A stretch of 64,000 nt of DNA, from positions 21,466,336 through 21,530,335 of the forward strand of contig CM042962.1 in the NCBI GenBank assembly GCA_023678885.1, in the 5' to 3' direction. Positions 1-10,192 of this stretch are shown here, in pieces. The translations under genes were made by a program, and so were the position numbers. Origin of the DNA: Pogostemon cablin. Taxonomy: Eukaryota; Streptophyta; Magnoliopsida; Lamiales; Lamiaceae. The notes below the pieces were generated by a model. It saw nothing but the letters and a program-made list of their open reading frames with translations. It was not told the DNA's origin and searched no databases. Each line of letters starts with the position of its first letter. Position 1 is the first letter of the stretch.

Positions 1-1
1 C

Positions 2-1240
2 AGTCCCAAAAAATACGAAATCATTGAGGCGAAAGCCAGAAAATTATTGGCAAACAATCTAGTGAGAGAAGCGTTGTTTCCCGCCTGGGTAGCCAACCCA
101 GTTCTAGTGCAAAAGGCAAACAAGTCATAGAGATTATACATCGACTTCACGGATCTCAATAAAGCATGCCGAAAGATAGTTTTCCACTACCGCATATCGA
201 TCAAATTGTGGATGCCACGGCCAGCCACGAGTTAATGAGTTTCATGGACGCATACTCTGGTTATCACCAGATCCCTATGCACCTAGATGATGTGGAAAAA
301 ATAGCTTTCTACACCAAAAGGAATCTACTGTGCTAGGTAATGATGCCATTTGGATTAAAAAATACAGGCGCCACGTACCAAAGATTAGTGAACAAAATAT
401 TCCGAGAGGAGCTGGGAATGACTATGGAGGTATACGTGGACGACATGCTGGTTAAGAGTGTGGACACAAATGATCATGTGCGCCACCTAAGTAATGCATT
501 CGACATCTTGCGACGATACAAGATGAAGTTGAACCCCAAAAAATGCACGTTCGGAGTATCCGTCGGGAAATTCCTAGGGTACATGGTGAGTAAGAGAGGA
601 ATAGAAGCAAACCCGGATAAAGTAAGAGTCATACAAGACGTGGAGTCCCCCAAGCACTCCAAAGGAATACAAAGGCCAGCCGAAAAAATTGCGTCCCTCA
701 GTCGTTTCCTACCTAGAGCATCCGACAAATGCAAACCCCTTATGGATGTAATCAGAAAAAAAAAGTTCGACTGGACACCTGTTGCTCAAAAGGCCTTCGA
801 AGAATTAAAGGACACATTGGCTAATACGCGAACTTTGTCCAAATCGCAGCCGGGTGAGCCTCTCATCCTGTACCTAGCCGTTCTGAGTGCAGTATTGGTT
901 CGGATCGAGAAGAAGCGACAAGAGCCGATATACTACGTAAGCCATATGCTTCATGATGCTGAACTCAGATATCCGGCAGTCGAGAAACTCGCTTACGCTC
1001 TGGTAATGAGCGCGCGAAAGCCGAGACCATACTTTTTTGGATATTCGATTGAGGTGGTAACATCTTTTCCACTAAGGCAAGTGCTCTCAAGACCAGACGT
1101 AGCTGGGAGACTAATGAAGTGGGCCGTAGAGTTAAGCCAATTCGATATTAAATACGTGCCCCCACTGGCAATCAAGGCACAAGCCCTGGCTGAGTTCATA
1201 GCGGAACTCACTATCCCGACTTTACCGGGAGATGTGGCCG
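2..1240 (+). pseudogene. Tat pol: reverse transcriptase and first RNase H (broken)
   Basis: The reading frame starts inside the reverse transcriptase fingers and shows LYIDFTDLNKAC around 135-171. It then reaches the palm with MPFGLKNTGATYQ (about 343-381) and the catalytic YVDD box (about 433-444). The RT connection and a Ty3-type RNase H follow (about 780-1200, with PIYYVSHMLHDAELRYPAVEK). A TAG replaces an expected tryptophan codon at about 127-129. A one-base loss near 165-172 shifts the frame, and another stop lies near 334-336. The first RNase H looks eroded, because the usual aspartate at its start is not evident. The enzyme would have copied element RNA into DNA; this copy cannot make a full product. 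Confidence 0.85.
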
Positions 1241-1719
1241 ACCGACCCTGGCAAATGTCGGTAGATGGATCATCCACTACTTACGCCTCCGAAGCCGGCG
1301 TAGTACTCACTAGCCCCACCGGAGAGACATTTTGTTCGGCCATCAGGTTTGGGTTCCCAACAACTAACAACAAAGCTGAATATGAAGCACTGCTATCCGG
1401 CATGAGAATGGCGTTGACGATTGGGGTAAAAAGAGTAATAATTTATAGCGACTCGAAACTGATGGTCAACCAAATAAGAGGAGATTACAAAGCTAAAGAT
1501 CAATAGTTGGTCGGCTACCGCAAGCTAGTAGCAGATATGATCCCAAAGTTCAATCACATCTATATCATGTGGGTCCCTAGACTACGAAACACTCAAGCGG
1601 ACGCACTGGCTCGTCTGGCAACCTCAAAAAATGCCGAGCGACTGGGAAGCATCAGCATAATGAAACAAGAAGCCCCAAGCAATCAGTCGATTTGGCAAAT
1701 CAATGAGGAGGAGACATGA
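1241..1719 (+). pseudogene. Tat pol: second, archaic-type RNase H
   Basis: A second RNase H fold follows directly after the first. It begins with SVDGSS (about 1258-1275) and continues with a glycine-rich strand. NNKAEYEALLSGMRMA (about 1366-1413) carries the catalytic Glu, YSDSKLMVNQ (about 1444-1473) the next Asp, and TQADALARLA (about 1591-1620) the last Asp. All four acidic positions of the D-E-D-D set can therefore be seen. A TAG stop at 1504-1506 interrupts the frame between the third and fourth of them. A duplicated RNase H of this plant type is a hallmark of Tat/Ogre-like elements. Its supposed role is better removal of template RNA, which is inference. Confidence 0.8.
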
Positions 1720-2936
1720 ATGGTCCCCATTAAAGCCTTCCTAAAGGAAGGAAAAGAACCAGAGGACAAGGCGGAAGCAAAACGATTGCAGCTCAGAGCC
1801 TCCCGGTATACAATGATAAATGATGTGTTGTACAAGAAAGGATACCTACTGCCGCTGCTGAGGTGCTTAAACAAATAGGAAGCCGCCAAAGTACTGATGG
1901 AAGTTCATGAAGGGGTCTGTGGGAATCACTCGGGAGGACAGGCACTGACATTGAAGTTAATCCGACAAGGATATTTCTGGCATACTTTTAGGAGGGACGC
2001 TATCGAATATGCCAGAGCATGTAAGAGTTGTCAGATCTACTCTCCCATAATCAGAGCTCCTTCTACATAATTGATCACGACAGCGGTGCCCTGACCTTTT
2101 GCTAAATGAGGAATCGATCTAATAGGCCCATTCTCGTCCGCTAGAGGAGGCGTCAAGTACGCCGTGGTCGCGGTTGACTACTTCTCAAAATGGGCGGAAG
2201 CAGAAGCGTTAGCCACAATCAATGAAGCCAACATGATAACCTTCATATGGAAAAATATCGTTTGTCGCTTCGGAATACCCAACGCAATTGTGACGGATAA
2301 TGGAAAACAATTTCAAGGAATGCAGCTCCAAAAATTTTGCGACGGACTAAGGATAAGGAAGCTGTTCTCAACCCCTTATCACCCTCAGTCGAATGGACAA
2401 GTTGAGGCGGTGAACAAAATAATTAAACATACTCTCAAAACCAGGTTGGAAAGCCTTAAGAAGAATTGGGCCTCACAACTACCTGGTGTCCTCTGGTCAT
2501 ACCACAACACCACCAGAAACGACTGGAGAGACTCCTTTCTCGTTAACATACAGAATGGAGGCAATCATACCAGCCAAAGTAGCCTGCCCAACGTTTCGTG
2601 TGTACCATGAAGGAGAAGAGACCAATTCAGAAGCCATTAAACTCAATCTGGGACCTATTGGAGGAACTCCGGCTACAAGCAGTGGAAAAACATGCGATAT
2701 ACAAATCAAGAATAGAATCCCAATACAACAAAAATGTACGCAATAGGGAGTTTGTAGTCAGAAATTTGGTGATGAGGAAAATCTGCCAACAAGGCGGGGT
2801 GTTCGGGGCAAACTGGGAAGGCCCATACATAGTAAAAAGAAATTTGGGTAACGGGGCATATAAACTCAGTGCGCTTAGTGCCGAAAGCATCAAGCATCCA
2901 TGGAATATTCAGAATTTAAAACATTTCTATGCTTAA
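1720..2936 (+). pseudogene. Tat integrase (broken)
   Basis: The zinc-binding HHCC region is visible at about 1905-2037, with EVHEGVCGNHSGG and CKSCQIY. The catalytic core starts at about 2110. It has its first Asp in VAVDYFSKWAEAEAL (2164 onward), the second in VTDNGKQFQG (about 2290), and the Glu in SNGQVEAVNK (about 2390). The C-terminal part, with NWEGPYIVKRNLGNGAYKL at about 2812-2869, is a GPY/F-type module. Stops at about 2068, 2092 and 2107 replace expected Gln, Trp and Trp codons, and frameshifts occur near 2510-2600. The protein would insert element cDNA into chromosomes. Confidence 0.85.
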
Positions 2937-3113
2937 GCGTACTTAGGAAAGTTCCCATATGTACAAATTGTACAAAAAGGCTATAAAATTATAAAGCCAT
3001 AACAACCAAAAAAGAGTGCAAGAAAATATACACAAAACACCACCACAAGGTCAGAAATAAGTTTTACAGCAAAAGAAGAAAAAAACAAACACAAAATAAA
3101 GGAGTATTCTCCA
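2937..3113. other. Spacer between pol and antisense gene ends
   Basis: This short A-rich gap separates the end of integrase on the plus strand from the end of the antisense gene on the minus strand. The two genes converge here, so both transcripts would terminate in this interval. I see no coding potential in it. Confidence 0.5.
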
Positions 3114-3932
3114 TCAGAAACCACTGGGGCCCGTGCCACCCACACCACTAGGACCCGCGCCGCCCATACCACTAGGACCCGCACCATCACCAGCTCCAGA
3201 AAAGTTACGAAGGCTCCTCATCCATACTACCTCCGCCTCTAGTTGGGCAACACGCTCCATCTCCCGCTCCAATTCATGTTCAGCCAGGTAACGCGTAACC
3301 TCCAACTGATGAACCTGGTTCTCAGCCACACTTGCTCTCTCCCTATAGGTAGTGGCCCGAGTATTGGCTGCAGTAATGAGTTGCTCCGCCACTATAGCTT
3401 GACGAGTCTCCGCCACAGAAGGAAGCCCCTCTGCACTGGTAGAGGCCCCCGCGCTGAGACCGACTCCAGGAGGGATAGATTGCTGAGACTCTGTCACAAG
3501 AAGGAAGCGGCACAAGAAAATCAATGCATGCCCAACACTTACCAAGGCGGCGTTCCCAATCTCACGAGGACCCGCACTCTGCAACCAGCAAGACAACACT
3601 GGATTCCATGAATGGGCAGGAACAAAGCCGGTCTCTGAAATACTCAGCTTCGATTCAATAGCCAATCGAGCATCACCCATACTTCTCAATCGTAACGGCT
3701 CATCCAACGCAACCAGGGGGAACGCCTCCACCAACGCCGCTTTCCGTACCAAAAGCTTCCCTGGCAGGAGGATTCTGACGGGTACTGTTCTCACGCCTTT
3801 CACCTCCGGAAGCTGGATTACTGTCGGGGCGAGGGATCCGAGGACGACTGGCATTGAGCAGGTCATCAATCGGACTGATCCGAATACCGACACCCTGACT
3901 AGCCCTACGAGTGGCTTCTAGGATGGTCGTCT
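3114..3932 (-). pseudogene. Second antisense Tat gene, C-terminal half (split by CACTA)
   Basis: On the minus strand this is the C-terminal half of the gene that begins at 9828. It has a low-complexity Ser/Pro/Arg-rich part and then a coiled coil rich in Glu, Ala and Arg (about 3210-3420, for example REMERVAQLEAEVVWMRSL). It ends in a Gly-Pro-Ser repeat tail with three GPSG units. The frame near 3860-3932 joins, through the TCT target site, with the frame at 8348-8430, so both halves belonged to one gene before the CACTA insertion. Several frame changes are needed to read it whole. Function is unknown; Tat antisense genes are known as a family feature without assigned biochemistry. Confidence 0.65.
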
Positions 3933-3949
3933 CACTATAAGAAACTGTC

Positions 3950-4620
3950 GGATTTACCGACGAAAAAAATCGTCGGTAATTACCGACGGTTTAACGACGA
4001 ATTACCGACGGTTTATTCATTTAATAGGATTTATTTTAAAAAATATCAATAAAAATTTCCAATGGTTTTTGCTACGGATCATCGACAGAATTAGCGACAG
4101 ATTTTTTTTCGTCGGTAAATCTGTCGGTATGTTGGAGGGAATAAATCCCGAAAGATTATAGACGGATTAAATCCATCGGTAAATATATAAAATTTTATTT
4201 ATAGGAAATTAATTATAATTTTTAATTTAGAGACGGATTTATCAGTCGGTAATTATATTAAATTTTAGTTTTTTAAAAAATAATTTTAGTCTTTAATTTA
4301 TCGACGGATATTTTTTGTCGGTAAATATATTAAATTTTATCTTTTAAAAAATTAATTTTAGTCTTTAATTTACCGACGGAATAATCCGTCGATAAATATA
4401 TAAAATTTTTATTAAAAGAAAATTAATTTTAGTCTTTAAGTTACCAAAGGAATTAATCCGTCGGTAAATATATTAAATTTTATTAAAAAAATTAACTTTA
4501 GTCTTTATTTTACTAACGAATTAAATCTGTCAGTAAATATATCTTTATTTTTAAAATTAATCATTTTTGTCATTAATTACCGACGGAAAAAAATTCGTGA
4601 GTAAATATGACACAACTTTT
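3950..4620. repeat. Left subterminal repeats of CACTA-1
   Basis: Short motifs of the form TTACCGACGGA, and the inverse TCCGTCGGTAA, recur every 20-100 bases from the terminus to about 4600. They are often paired as small hairpins around a TTTTTT or AAATCC spacer. In CACTA elements such subterminal repeats bind the element's TNPA-type protein. Confidence 0.8.
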
Positions 4621-6101
4621 TATTATTTATAAAAACTAAACACATTTTTTTAAGTGAATCGTTTGTATTTGTAACCCTAAGAACAGAAATTAAATATCTT
4701 CCCCAAATGAAGAACTCTAGAATGTGAGATCGAAGGCTTCCCGTCGACGAAATCGAAGAACCCGCTACCATTTTTCGTCGCCGCTGCTGGAATCGATGAA
4801 CAGGGCTTCTTCTTCCAACTTGCCACCGTCGATTTCTTTCTGCTCCGCTGGTGCGTGATCCTCTCTAGCCGTCGCCTTCTAGCTGCTTTTTGGTCGTTTC
4901 ACTGCCTCAAGCCTTTGAGTTTCTAATTCACCATATTCGGCCCCTATTTTCTGTGCATCCAGTATTCGTCTGACTCCGATAGACCCAACATCAAGGGCTT
5001 CTTCTTTCTCCTGAATCTTTCCTGGTGAAGATTACTATTGGCCGCCTCTGACTGATTTAGCCATCTTCGGTAAGCACTCACGTCGCCCATCTCAATTGTT
5101 GTAAATCCCTCTCAATTTCCCCATTCTCCTACTGCTGAAGACTTTGCTTCCAGGATAACTTCCTCAGATCTCTTCGATTCATCTGGCGTGGCTCTCGTGT
5201 GAACTGCATTTAGGTTTGTTTGTCTTTGCTTTATTCTTATTTATTTATTTTTTATGAGAATCGCTATGATACTGGAAGAGTGCGGTGTTGTGGGTGATGT
5301 TGATTTGAATGTCAGGATGAGTTTGGGCTTTTTATTTTGGAGAGATTCAAGTGAGTATTGTTTGGGTTGGTCAATTTTTGTTAATTCAATCAGATTTGTG
5401 TTTCTGTTGTCAATCTATTGAGATGCTCTCTTGAAATAGAAATGGCAGTGAAAATAAGGCTATTGTTTTAGTTGTAGAATCATGTGATTTTGGAGCTTGA
5501 TAAACTGCTAATTTGTTTAGTTTTTGTTTGCCTGATTTTGATTTGGTGAAGTTCTATACGACCTGAAATATGCACTATTAATTTGATAATGTCTTCTTTT
5601 TTTTCTTTTTTTTTGATAATGGGCTTGTGAACATCTTTCTTTAACTGGGCACACATGGCATTTGATAAATGATAATTTGGTTGAAAAATATAGCGTAGAT
5701 AATCACTTTATGTTTAGTGTGTAATGTTTTGAGTGTTATATATTATTTGACATTGGGCACCTCCTTGTCTAGCCAATTAAGTATAATAGCTGCCTCTGAA
5801 ATGGAGAAAATCACTTTATAAATTGGAAAATGAAGAGAATTGCTTGAAGCTTGAAGCTTCTCATGCTGCATTTTGTTTCAGTTATAATAAACTATGTTAT
5901 TTAAAAAATATATAGTTTTTTCATGATTTACAAAGTGAAAATGTCTGTTGCCAAACATAATATTGTTACAATGCATTTTTTAAATGTTTTGTCCTTGAAA
6001 ATGATAGTGAAATTGCCTTACATAATTAAGGATTATGTCTGATTTATTTGTTTTTCGTTGTTCTTTTAATTTTGAGTTTTGACTTCATACAGCTTTGAAT
6101 A
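4621..6101. other. CACTA-1 interior, UTR- and intron-like DNA
   Basis: The stretch 4700-5210 is GC-richer and pyrimidine-rich, like a plant 5' UTR or first exon, and includes TTCTTCTTCCAACTTGCC. It is followed at about 5210 by a T-rich, intron-like tract that runs up to the kinase exon. No long reading frame or recognised protein is visible in 4621-6101. A captured 5' gene end is plausible but unproven. Confidence 0.4.
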
Positions 6102-6215
6102 ACTTTTACTTTTCATGAATTGGCTACAGCTACCAAAAATTTTAGAGCAGGTTGTCTTTTAGGTAATGGTGGCTTTGGAAGAGTGTATAGAGGACAACTA
6201 GAGAGCACTAATCAG
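6102..6215 (+). pseudogene. Captured exon of a receptor-like cytoplasmic kinase
   Basis: The 38-codon segment reads TFTFHELATATKNF and then LLGNGGFGRVYRGQLEST. This matches the start of the kinase domain of plant RLCK-VII (PBS1-like) proteins, including the glycine-rich ATP-binding loop GxGGFGRVY. It ends in CAG followed by GT at 6216, a consensus intron donor at the expected place for this family. Upstream the frame meets a stop at 6096-6098 and no consensus start of exon is preserved. The following exon with the catalytic lysine was not found. Only one exon therefore survives, and it cannot encode an active kinase. The position inside CACTA-1 indicates transduplication of a host gene fragment. 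Confidence 0.8.
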
Positions 6216-6480
6216 GTTTGAAATCTGATTGTAAAATCATAAGTATATGGTTACTTTTTTAGTATTTAATTGCAAAATTAATAACTTTAAAGTTGTATAT
6301 TGATAAGATCATTACATTAATTATTCTCTTAGGCTGTATCTTTGATGAACTAGGAGAAATCACAGTTGGTTTATCGTTAATAAAGAAGATATACATTTTG
6401 GTGTTGTGATCAAGAGATTTTAATTTGTATTTTATACTAAATTGATCACACTTTATATTTTTATACTTTAGATTTATTGG

Positions 6481-6576
6481 AAAACCCCTCAGCAAGAAGT
6501 ATCACTTAAGGTTGAAGTTTGTGATGTTGCTCAGCACAAACTTGTGGTGGGACTAGTGGAACTTGTGTTGTCTTAA
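6481..6576 (+). other. Short exon-like open stretch in CACTA-1, unrecognised
   Basis: A 31-codon frame with normal protein-like composition (QQEVSLKVEVCDVAQHKL) ends in TAA at 6574. The surrounding sequence is intron-like. I do not recognise the protein. It could be a second captured exon or chance. Confidence 0.3.
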
Positions 6577-7243
6577 CTAGTTTGCTCGACCTTTAAATTA
6601 ACATTGTTTTTATATTGTATGTTAATATAGATAGATTTTTTGATTCAGCTGAGGTTGCTGGAAGGAATGTGATGTCAACTACTTCAGTTTTGACAACATG
6701 ACTCGTCTCACATAGGTGTGATGCCCTCTACTTACGAACTTGTTCATCTACCTTGTTTACTTTATCTTACTTGTTTTATCTTCTTGCTACTCCTTACACA
6801 TTCAATTTGAAATTTATGTTCATTAATCTCTTGATTATTAGGAATTTAGTGCTTGAAAATTAGAGGAGGTCTGATTTATTTCTAATAATTTAGTCATTCA
6901 AATTTTGATTAAAAAAATTACTACTCTATTCTATTCAATACAAAAATCACATTGATGTATAGAATCGGGTGCTTAATTTATTTTTAGACTTTGAACTTAT
7001 TTTTGTGTATAGAATTCTTACTATTTGTTTTTACTTATCTATGTCCAATGAAACTATTATAATGTCTTGTAATCCATAGTTACAATTAAGGAGCTATTTT
7101 GGTGAAAGTGTGATAGAGTGCCACCTATAGTTTATATTTACAAGCAATGGGCTTTAAAGAAAGCAAGTACTAATAAATTTTTTAAGTCTAATTATAATTG
7201 TTGCTAATGTACATTTTATTTGTACTTTCAGTTTTTTCTTCTG

Positions 7244-7245
<2 letters not shown>

Positions 7246-7280
<35 letters not shown>
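7246..7280. repeat. (TA)n microsatellite in CACTA-1
   Basis: An uninterrupted run of alternating T and A is followed by ATTT units (TTTATTTATTTATA). It lies in AT-rich interior DNA of the transposon. Confidence 0.9.
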
Positions 7281-7282
<2 letters not shown>

Positions 7283-7464
7283 TTATTTATATTTATTTAT
7301 TAGATGAAGTGTACCCTAGGTTTTGTACTCTTCAGGTTACTAAGTCTATGATGTTATTGATATGGTAATGTATGACATAGTTTAATGAAATCAGTAACTA
7401 GATTGCCTATATTTAGAAGTTGCTTATTAATAGTTGATTTTCTTTGTAATTGATGTTGTTATAG

Positions 7465-7569
7465 TTGAGGATGTAAGAGATATGTGGCCTCTATTGTTGA
7501 AAAACAAAAGAATTGAAAGTAGGCAATTTCTCATTCCAATTATGGAGATGAAAAAATTATTTATTACTA
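7465..7569 (+). other. Exon-like open stretch in CACTA-1, unrecognised
   Basis: The stretch follows an AG acceptor (TTGTTATAG) and ends before GTGAGT, a good donor. In the open frame it would encode VEDVRDMWPLLLKNKRIESR and 15 further residues. Composition and splice signals suggest a real captured exon, but I cannot name the gene. Confidence 0.35.
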
Positions 7570-8029
7570 GTGAGTATTGTGTGTTCTTTCTTTCTTTTAA
7601 TTGGTCTTTTGCATATCAGTGTTACATTATTAGGGTTATAATTTACCTAATCTAAATTGATTAAATATTTTCTGTATACAGTTGTTGTTTGGATATCAAC
7701 CTAGTAGATGTGTTGAGCTGCAAAAGGATTAACGAGAAGTACCATCTCATATATTCAAGAATAGTTGTGCACAAATCGAGCTGCAATCGAATGTTTTGAA
7801 ATGTAGAATAATTGAATAGCCTACGTTTGAATGACATATTCTTTAGTTTTTCAATTTTTTGTATCCTTTGAATTTGAAATTGTGGAGATTTTAGAATTTA
7901 AATATTATATTAGATGATGATTTATATTAGGACGTGGTGTTTTGAATCTTTATTTAATTAAAATTTTTAATTTTTTAATTGGTATTAATATTAATATTTA
8001 AAAAAATAATATTAAAAAATATATTAATT

Positions 8030-8347
8030 AACGACGGTTTTTTCGTCGGTAAATTAAAAAAAATCATATAAGAATATCTAATTTACCGACAGATTTTTTC
8101 GTCGGTAATTAGCGACGGAAAATTCCATCGGTAAATTCGTTGCTATTTTATGACCTCCGACGAAATGACATATGCAGATTGCCGACAGGGAATTTATCTA
8201 CCGACGAAAACTAAATTCCGTCGCTAAAAATTTACAGATCATGGTTTTAGCGACAATTCCATTTTCGTCGGTAAAATGTTTACCGACGAATTTTTCATAT
8301 TTTAGCGACGAAAATTTCTGTCGGTAATCCGGCAGTTTCTTGTAGTG
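8030..8347. repeat. Right subterminal repeats of CACTA-1
   Basis: The same TTACCGACGG family as at the left end appears densely up to the terminus, in inverted orientation. Matching families at both ends confirm a single element. Confidence 0.8.
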
Positions 8348-9828
8348 TCTTTAAAAGCTCACTTTCCCACACCTCGGTTTCCTCTATAGGAGCGTTTTCC
8401 TTATCCAATGAGTGAGGGTGCACCGTCTCACAGGCCGAAGCACCTCCTTGAGTCGCACCCACCACCGCCTCTTCAGTTCCGTCAGCATGAACAATTACGA
8501 CGCCGCGATGACCAGTCCTACCCCTCGCGGCTGTGGAAGCATCTTCGGCCACAGCCGTACTCGGACCGAGTTCTTCATGAGGCCTCCGAGGCAGAGGAAA
8601 AACAACCTGATCTGAAAAATACTCGTCAAGAGCAGCGTCCCAAGATGAGAAATTATCCTTACCCTTCCCTCGAAGCTTATCGGCGGAGCCCGAGTCGGAT
8701 CCTAATAAAGGTTCCCTGCCGACAGCCTGTCATCAGTCAAAAATGATAAGACATCGCATGGAAGAGTCATACGGTTGATCGCGTCAAAAGCACGGTGGAA
8801 CCCTAAGGATAGCTCTTCCTCAGCCGGCCGAAGTGGAGCTACCGAAAAGTGGGATATAAAAAAACACCAAAGTGAGTTACAATAGAAGCACAAGAAGAGA
8901 GGCAATAACAAGACTTACCAGATTCAGGAGTCCGAAAGGCACACGGTACGGGCAGATAACTTCGGTGTAGGTCAGGACATTCAAAACCCCGCACCCAAAA
9001 CCATTGACGCCTCCAATGCTGCCCGCCGATGGAATTCATATTGAATATAAGACGAACGCCTCTCTGCACCTTTAAGTAGTAGTGGCCATGACAACCAGGG
9101 TCGCGAACGTAACGATAGACATAATCAATATCTCGGGCAGAAGGAGAAGGACATCTGTTCTCATGAAGTAACACTAGCAGACTAATCAAGTTCGCCCAAG
9201 CTGAAGGGATTATCTGTATTGGGGCCAAACCCCAATTAATCAGCACTCGATCGATAACGTGGGCCAGGGGTAGCCTAACACCAGCAGCAAACATGCCCGT
9301 ATTAAAGACAGCATGATCAGGCTCGCCACTCCAGGGACGCTCGCGCTGCCCAGGCATGCCAAATTCGATCCCAGGATAACTGTACAAGACGAAGACCCCA
9401 TCCACGTCCTCACCCCGCATACTGGTAGGATAACCCCGCAGAGTAGAATCAGTCACTGCACGGCCCCAGCTGGAAGGATGACTTGTATTAACAGGGCTGA
9501 CAGAATCTTCTAGGTTAACAAAAGATGGAGAGGCTCGACCATCGGTTTTAGGAACTATGCATGGCCATGACGAACCCTCCCCCTGAAGAACAGGCTCCCA
9601 GGAAACCTCATAACGTGGAGGCAGAGGAACCGAACGGCGACCACTCCGCGTCATAGGAGCAACGGAAGGGGCCCTGGCATTGCTGGCCTCTTCGTCTTCC
9701 TCCGAACTAAGAAATTCCTGAGAAGATCGCAAATCCACCGTCATAAGTGGAGGAAGTAGGACGATAAAAGGTAGACAGAAAAGCATTAACAACACAAGAG
9801 ATGAAACAATCGCCATTTCTTTGGTCAC
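8348..9828 (-). pseudogene. Second antisense Tat gene, N-terminal half (Transposase_28-like)
   Basis: From 9828 downward the minus strand encodes an acidic Ser/Glu segment. Then comes a conserved domain with GVRLPLAHVIDRVLINWGLA, a long helix ending LLVLLHENRC, and WRRQWFWVRGFE. This is the pattern of the plant 'putative gypsy type transposon' domain (Transposase_28). A probable intron begins at GTAAGT (about 8917 on the minus strand) and ends at a TTTTCGGTAG acceptor near 8846. Downstream is an exon with AEEELSLGFHRAFDAINRM, and after an apparent one-base shift near 8720 a Gly/Ala-rich stretch reaches the CACTA insertion. The gene runs opposite to pol. Its function is unknown. Confidence 0.7.
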
Positions 9829-10192
9829 AAATTCAACAGAAAAGAAATTCGCTCATCTGGATAAAAAAGTTTAAGTGTAAGCTTAGGCTTCAACATGGCC
9901 AACCCCTTTTATAGGGGGAAGAGGAAGTGGGGGCTTGCAAGAAATTTGTGGAACGTCCGATCAAGACACGTGGACACAATCAAGTTTAGAAGATCGTGGG
10001 ACAGCGATGTTGATGTAACAGTTCGAGAAGAAAAATCTGGTGGCAAAGATATGGGGGATCCACCGCATTAAATGTATGATAAATGCATGTCAGAACCACC
10101 ATTAAAAGTTATCATTGCTATTAAAGAATAAAACTACAAACCAAGTGAAAATCACCATTACAGAAACAGAGGTTACAATTCCAACCTAGAAG
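9829..10192. other. Spacer between the two antisense Tat genes
   Basis: About 360 bases separate the end of the first antisense gene (10193) from the start of the second (9828). The minus strand here would hold the promoter and leader of the second gene. It includes ATAAAAGG-type sequence near 9908-9915 (plus strand CCTTTTATAG), a possible TATA box. No coding frame is evident. Confidence 0.4.

Larger units (their letters stand above)
3933..8347. mobile_element. CACTA transposon carrying host gene pieces (CACTA-1)
   Basis: The left end reads CACTATAAGAAACTGTCGG and the right end reads TTTCTTGTAGTG. These are the inverted CACTA termini, with one difference in the first ten bases. The flanking bases TCT (3930-3932 and 8348-8350) form a 3-bp target duplication. 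Both ends carry many copies of a TTACCGACGG-type subterminal motif. I find no TNPA or TNPD coding sequence, so the element is non-autonomous. Its middle contains a kinase exon (6102-6215), other exon-like pieces and long AT-rich intron-like DNA. It lies inside an antisense gene of the Tat element and is therefore younger than that element. Confidence 0.9.

Noticed and set aside
3243..3611. A 122-codon plus-strand frame opposite the antisense coiled coil
   Set aside because: The minus-strand frame has the coiled-coil pattern and continues from the upstream half-gene. The plus frame is its shadow.
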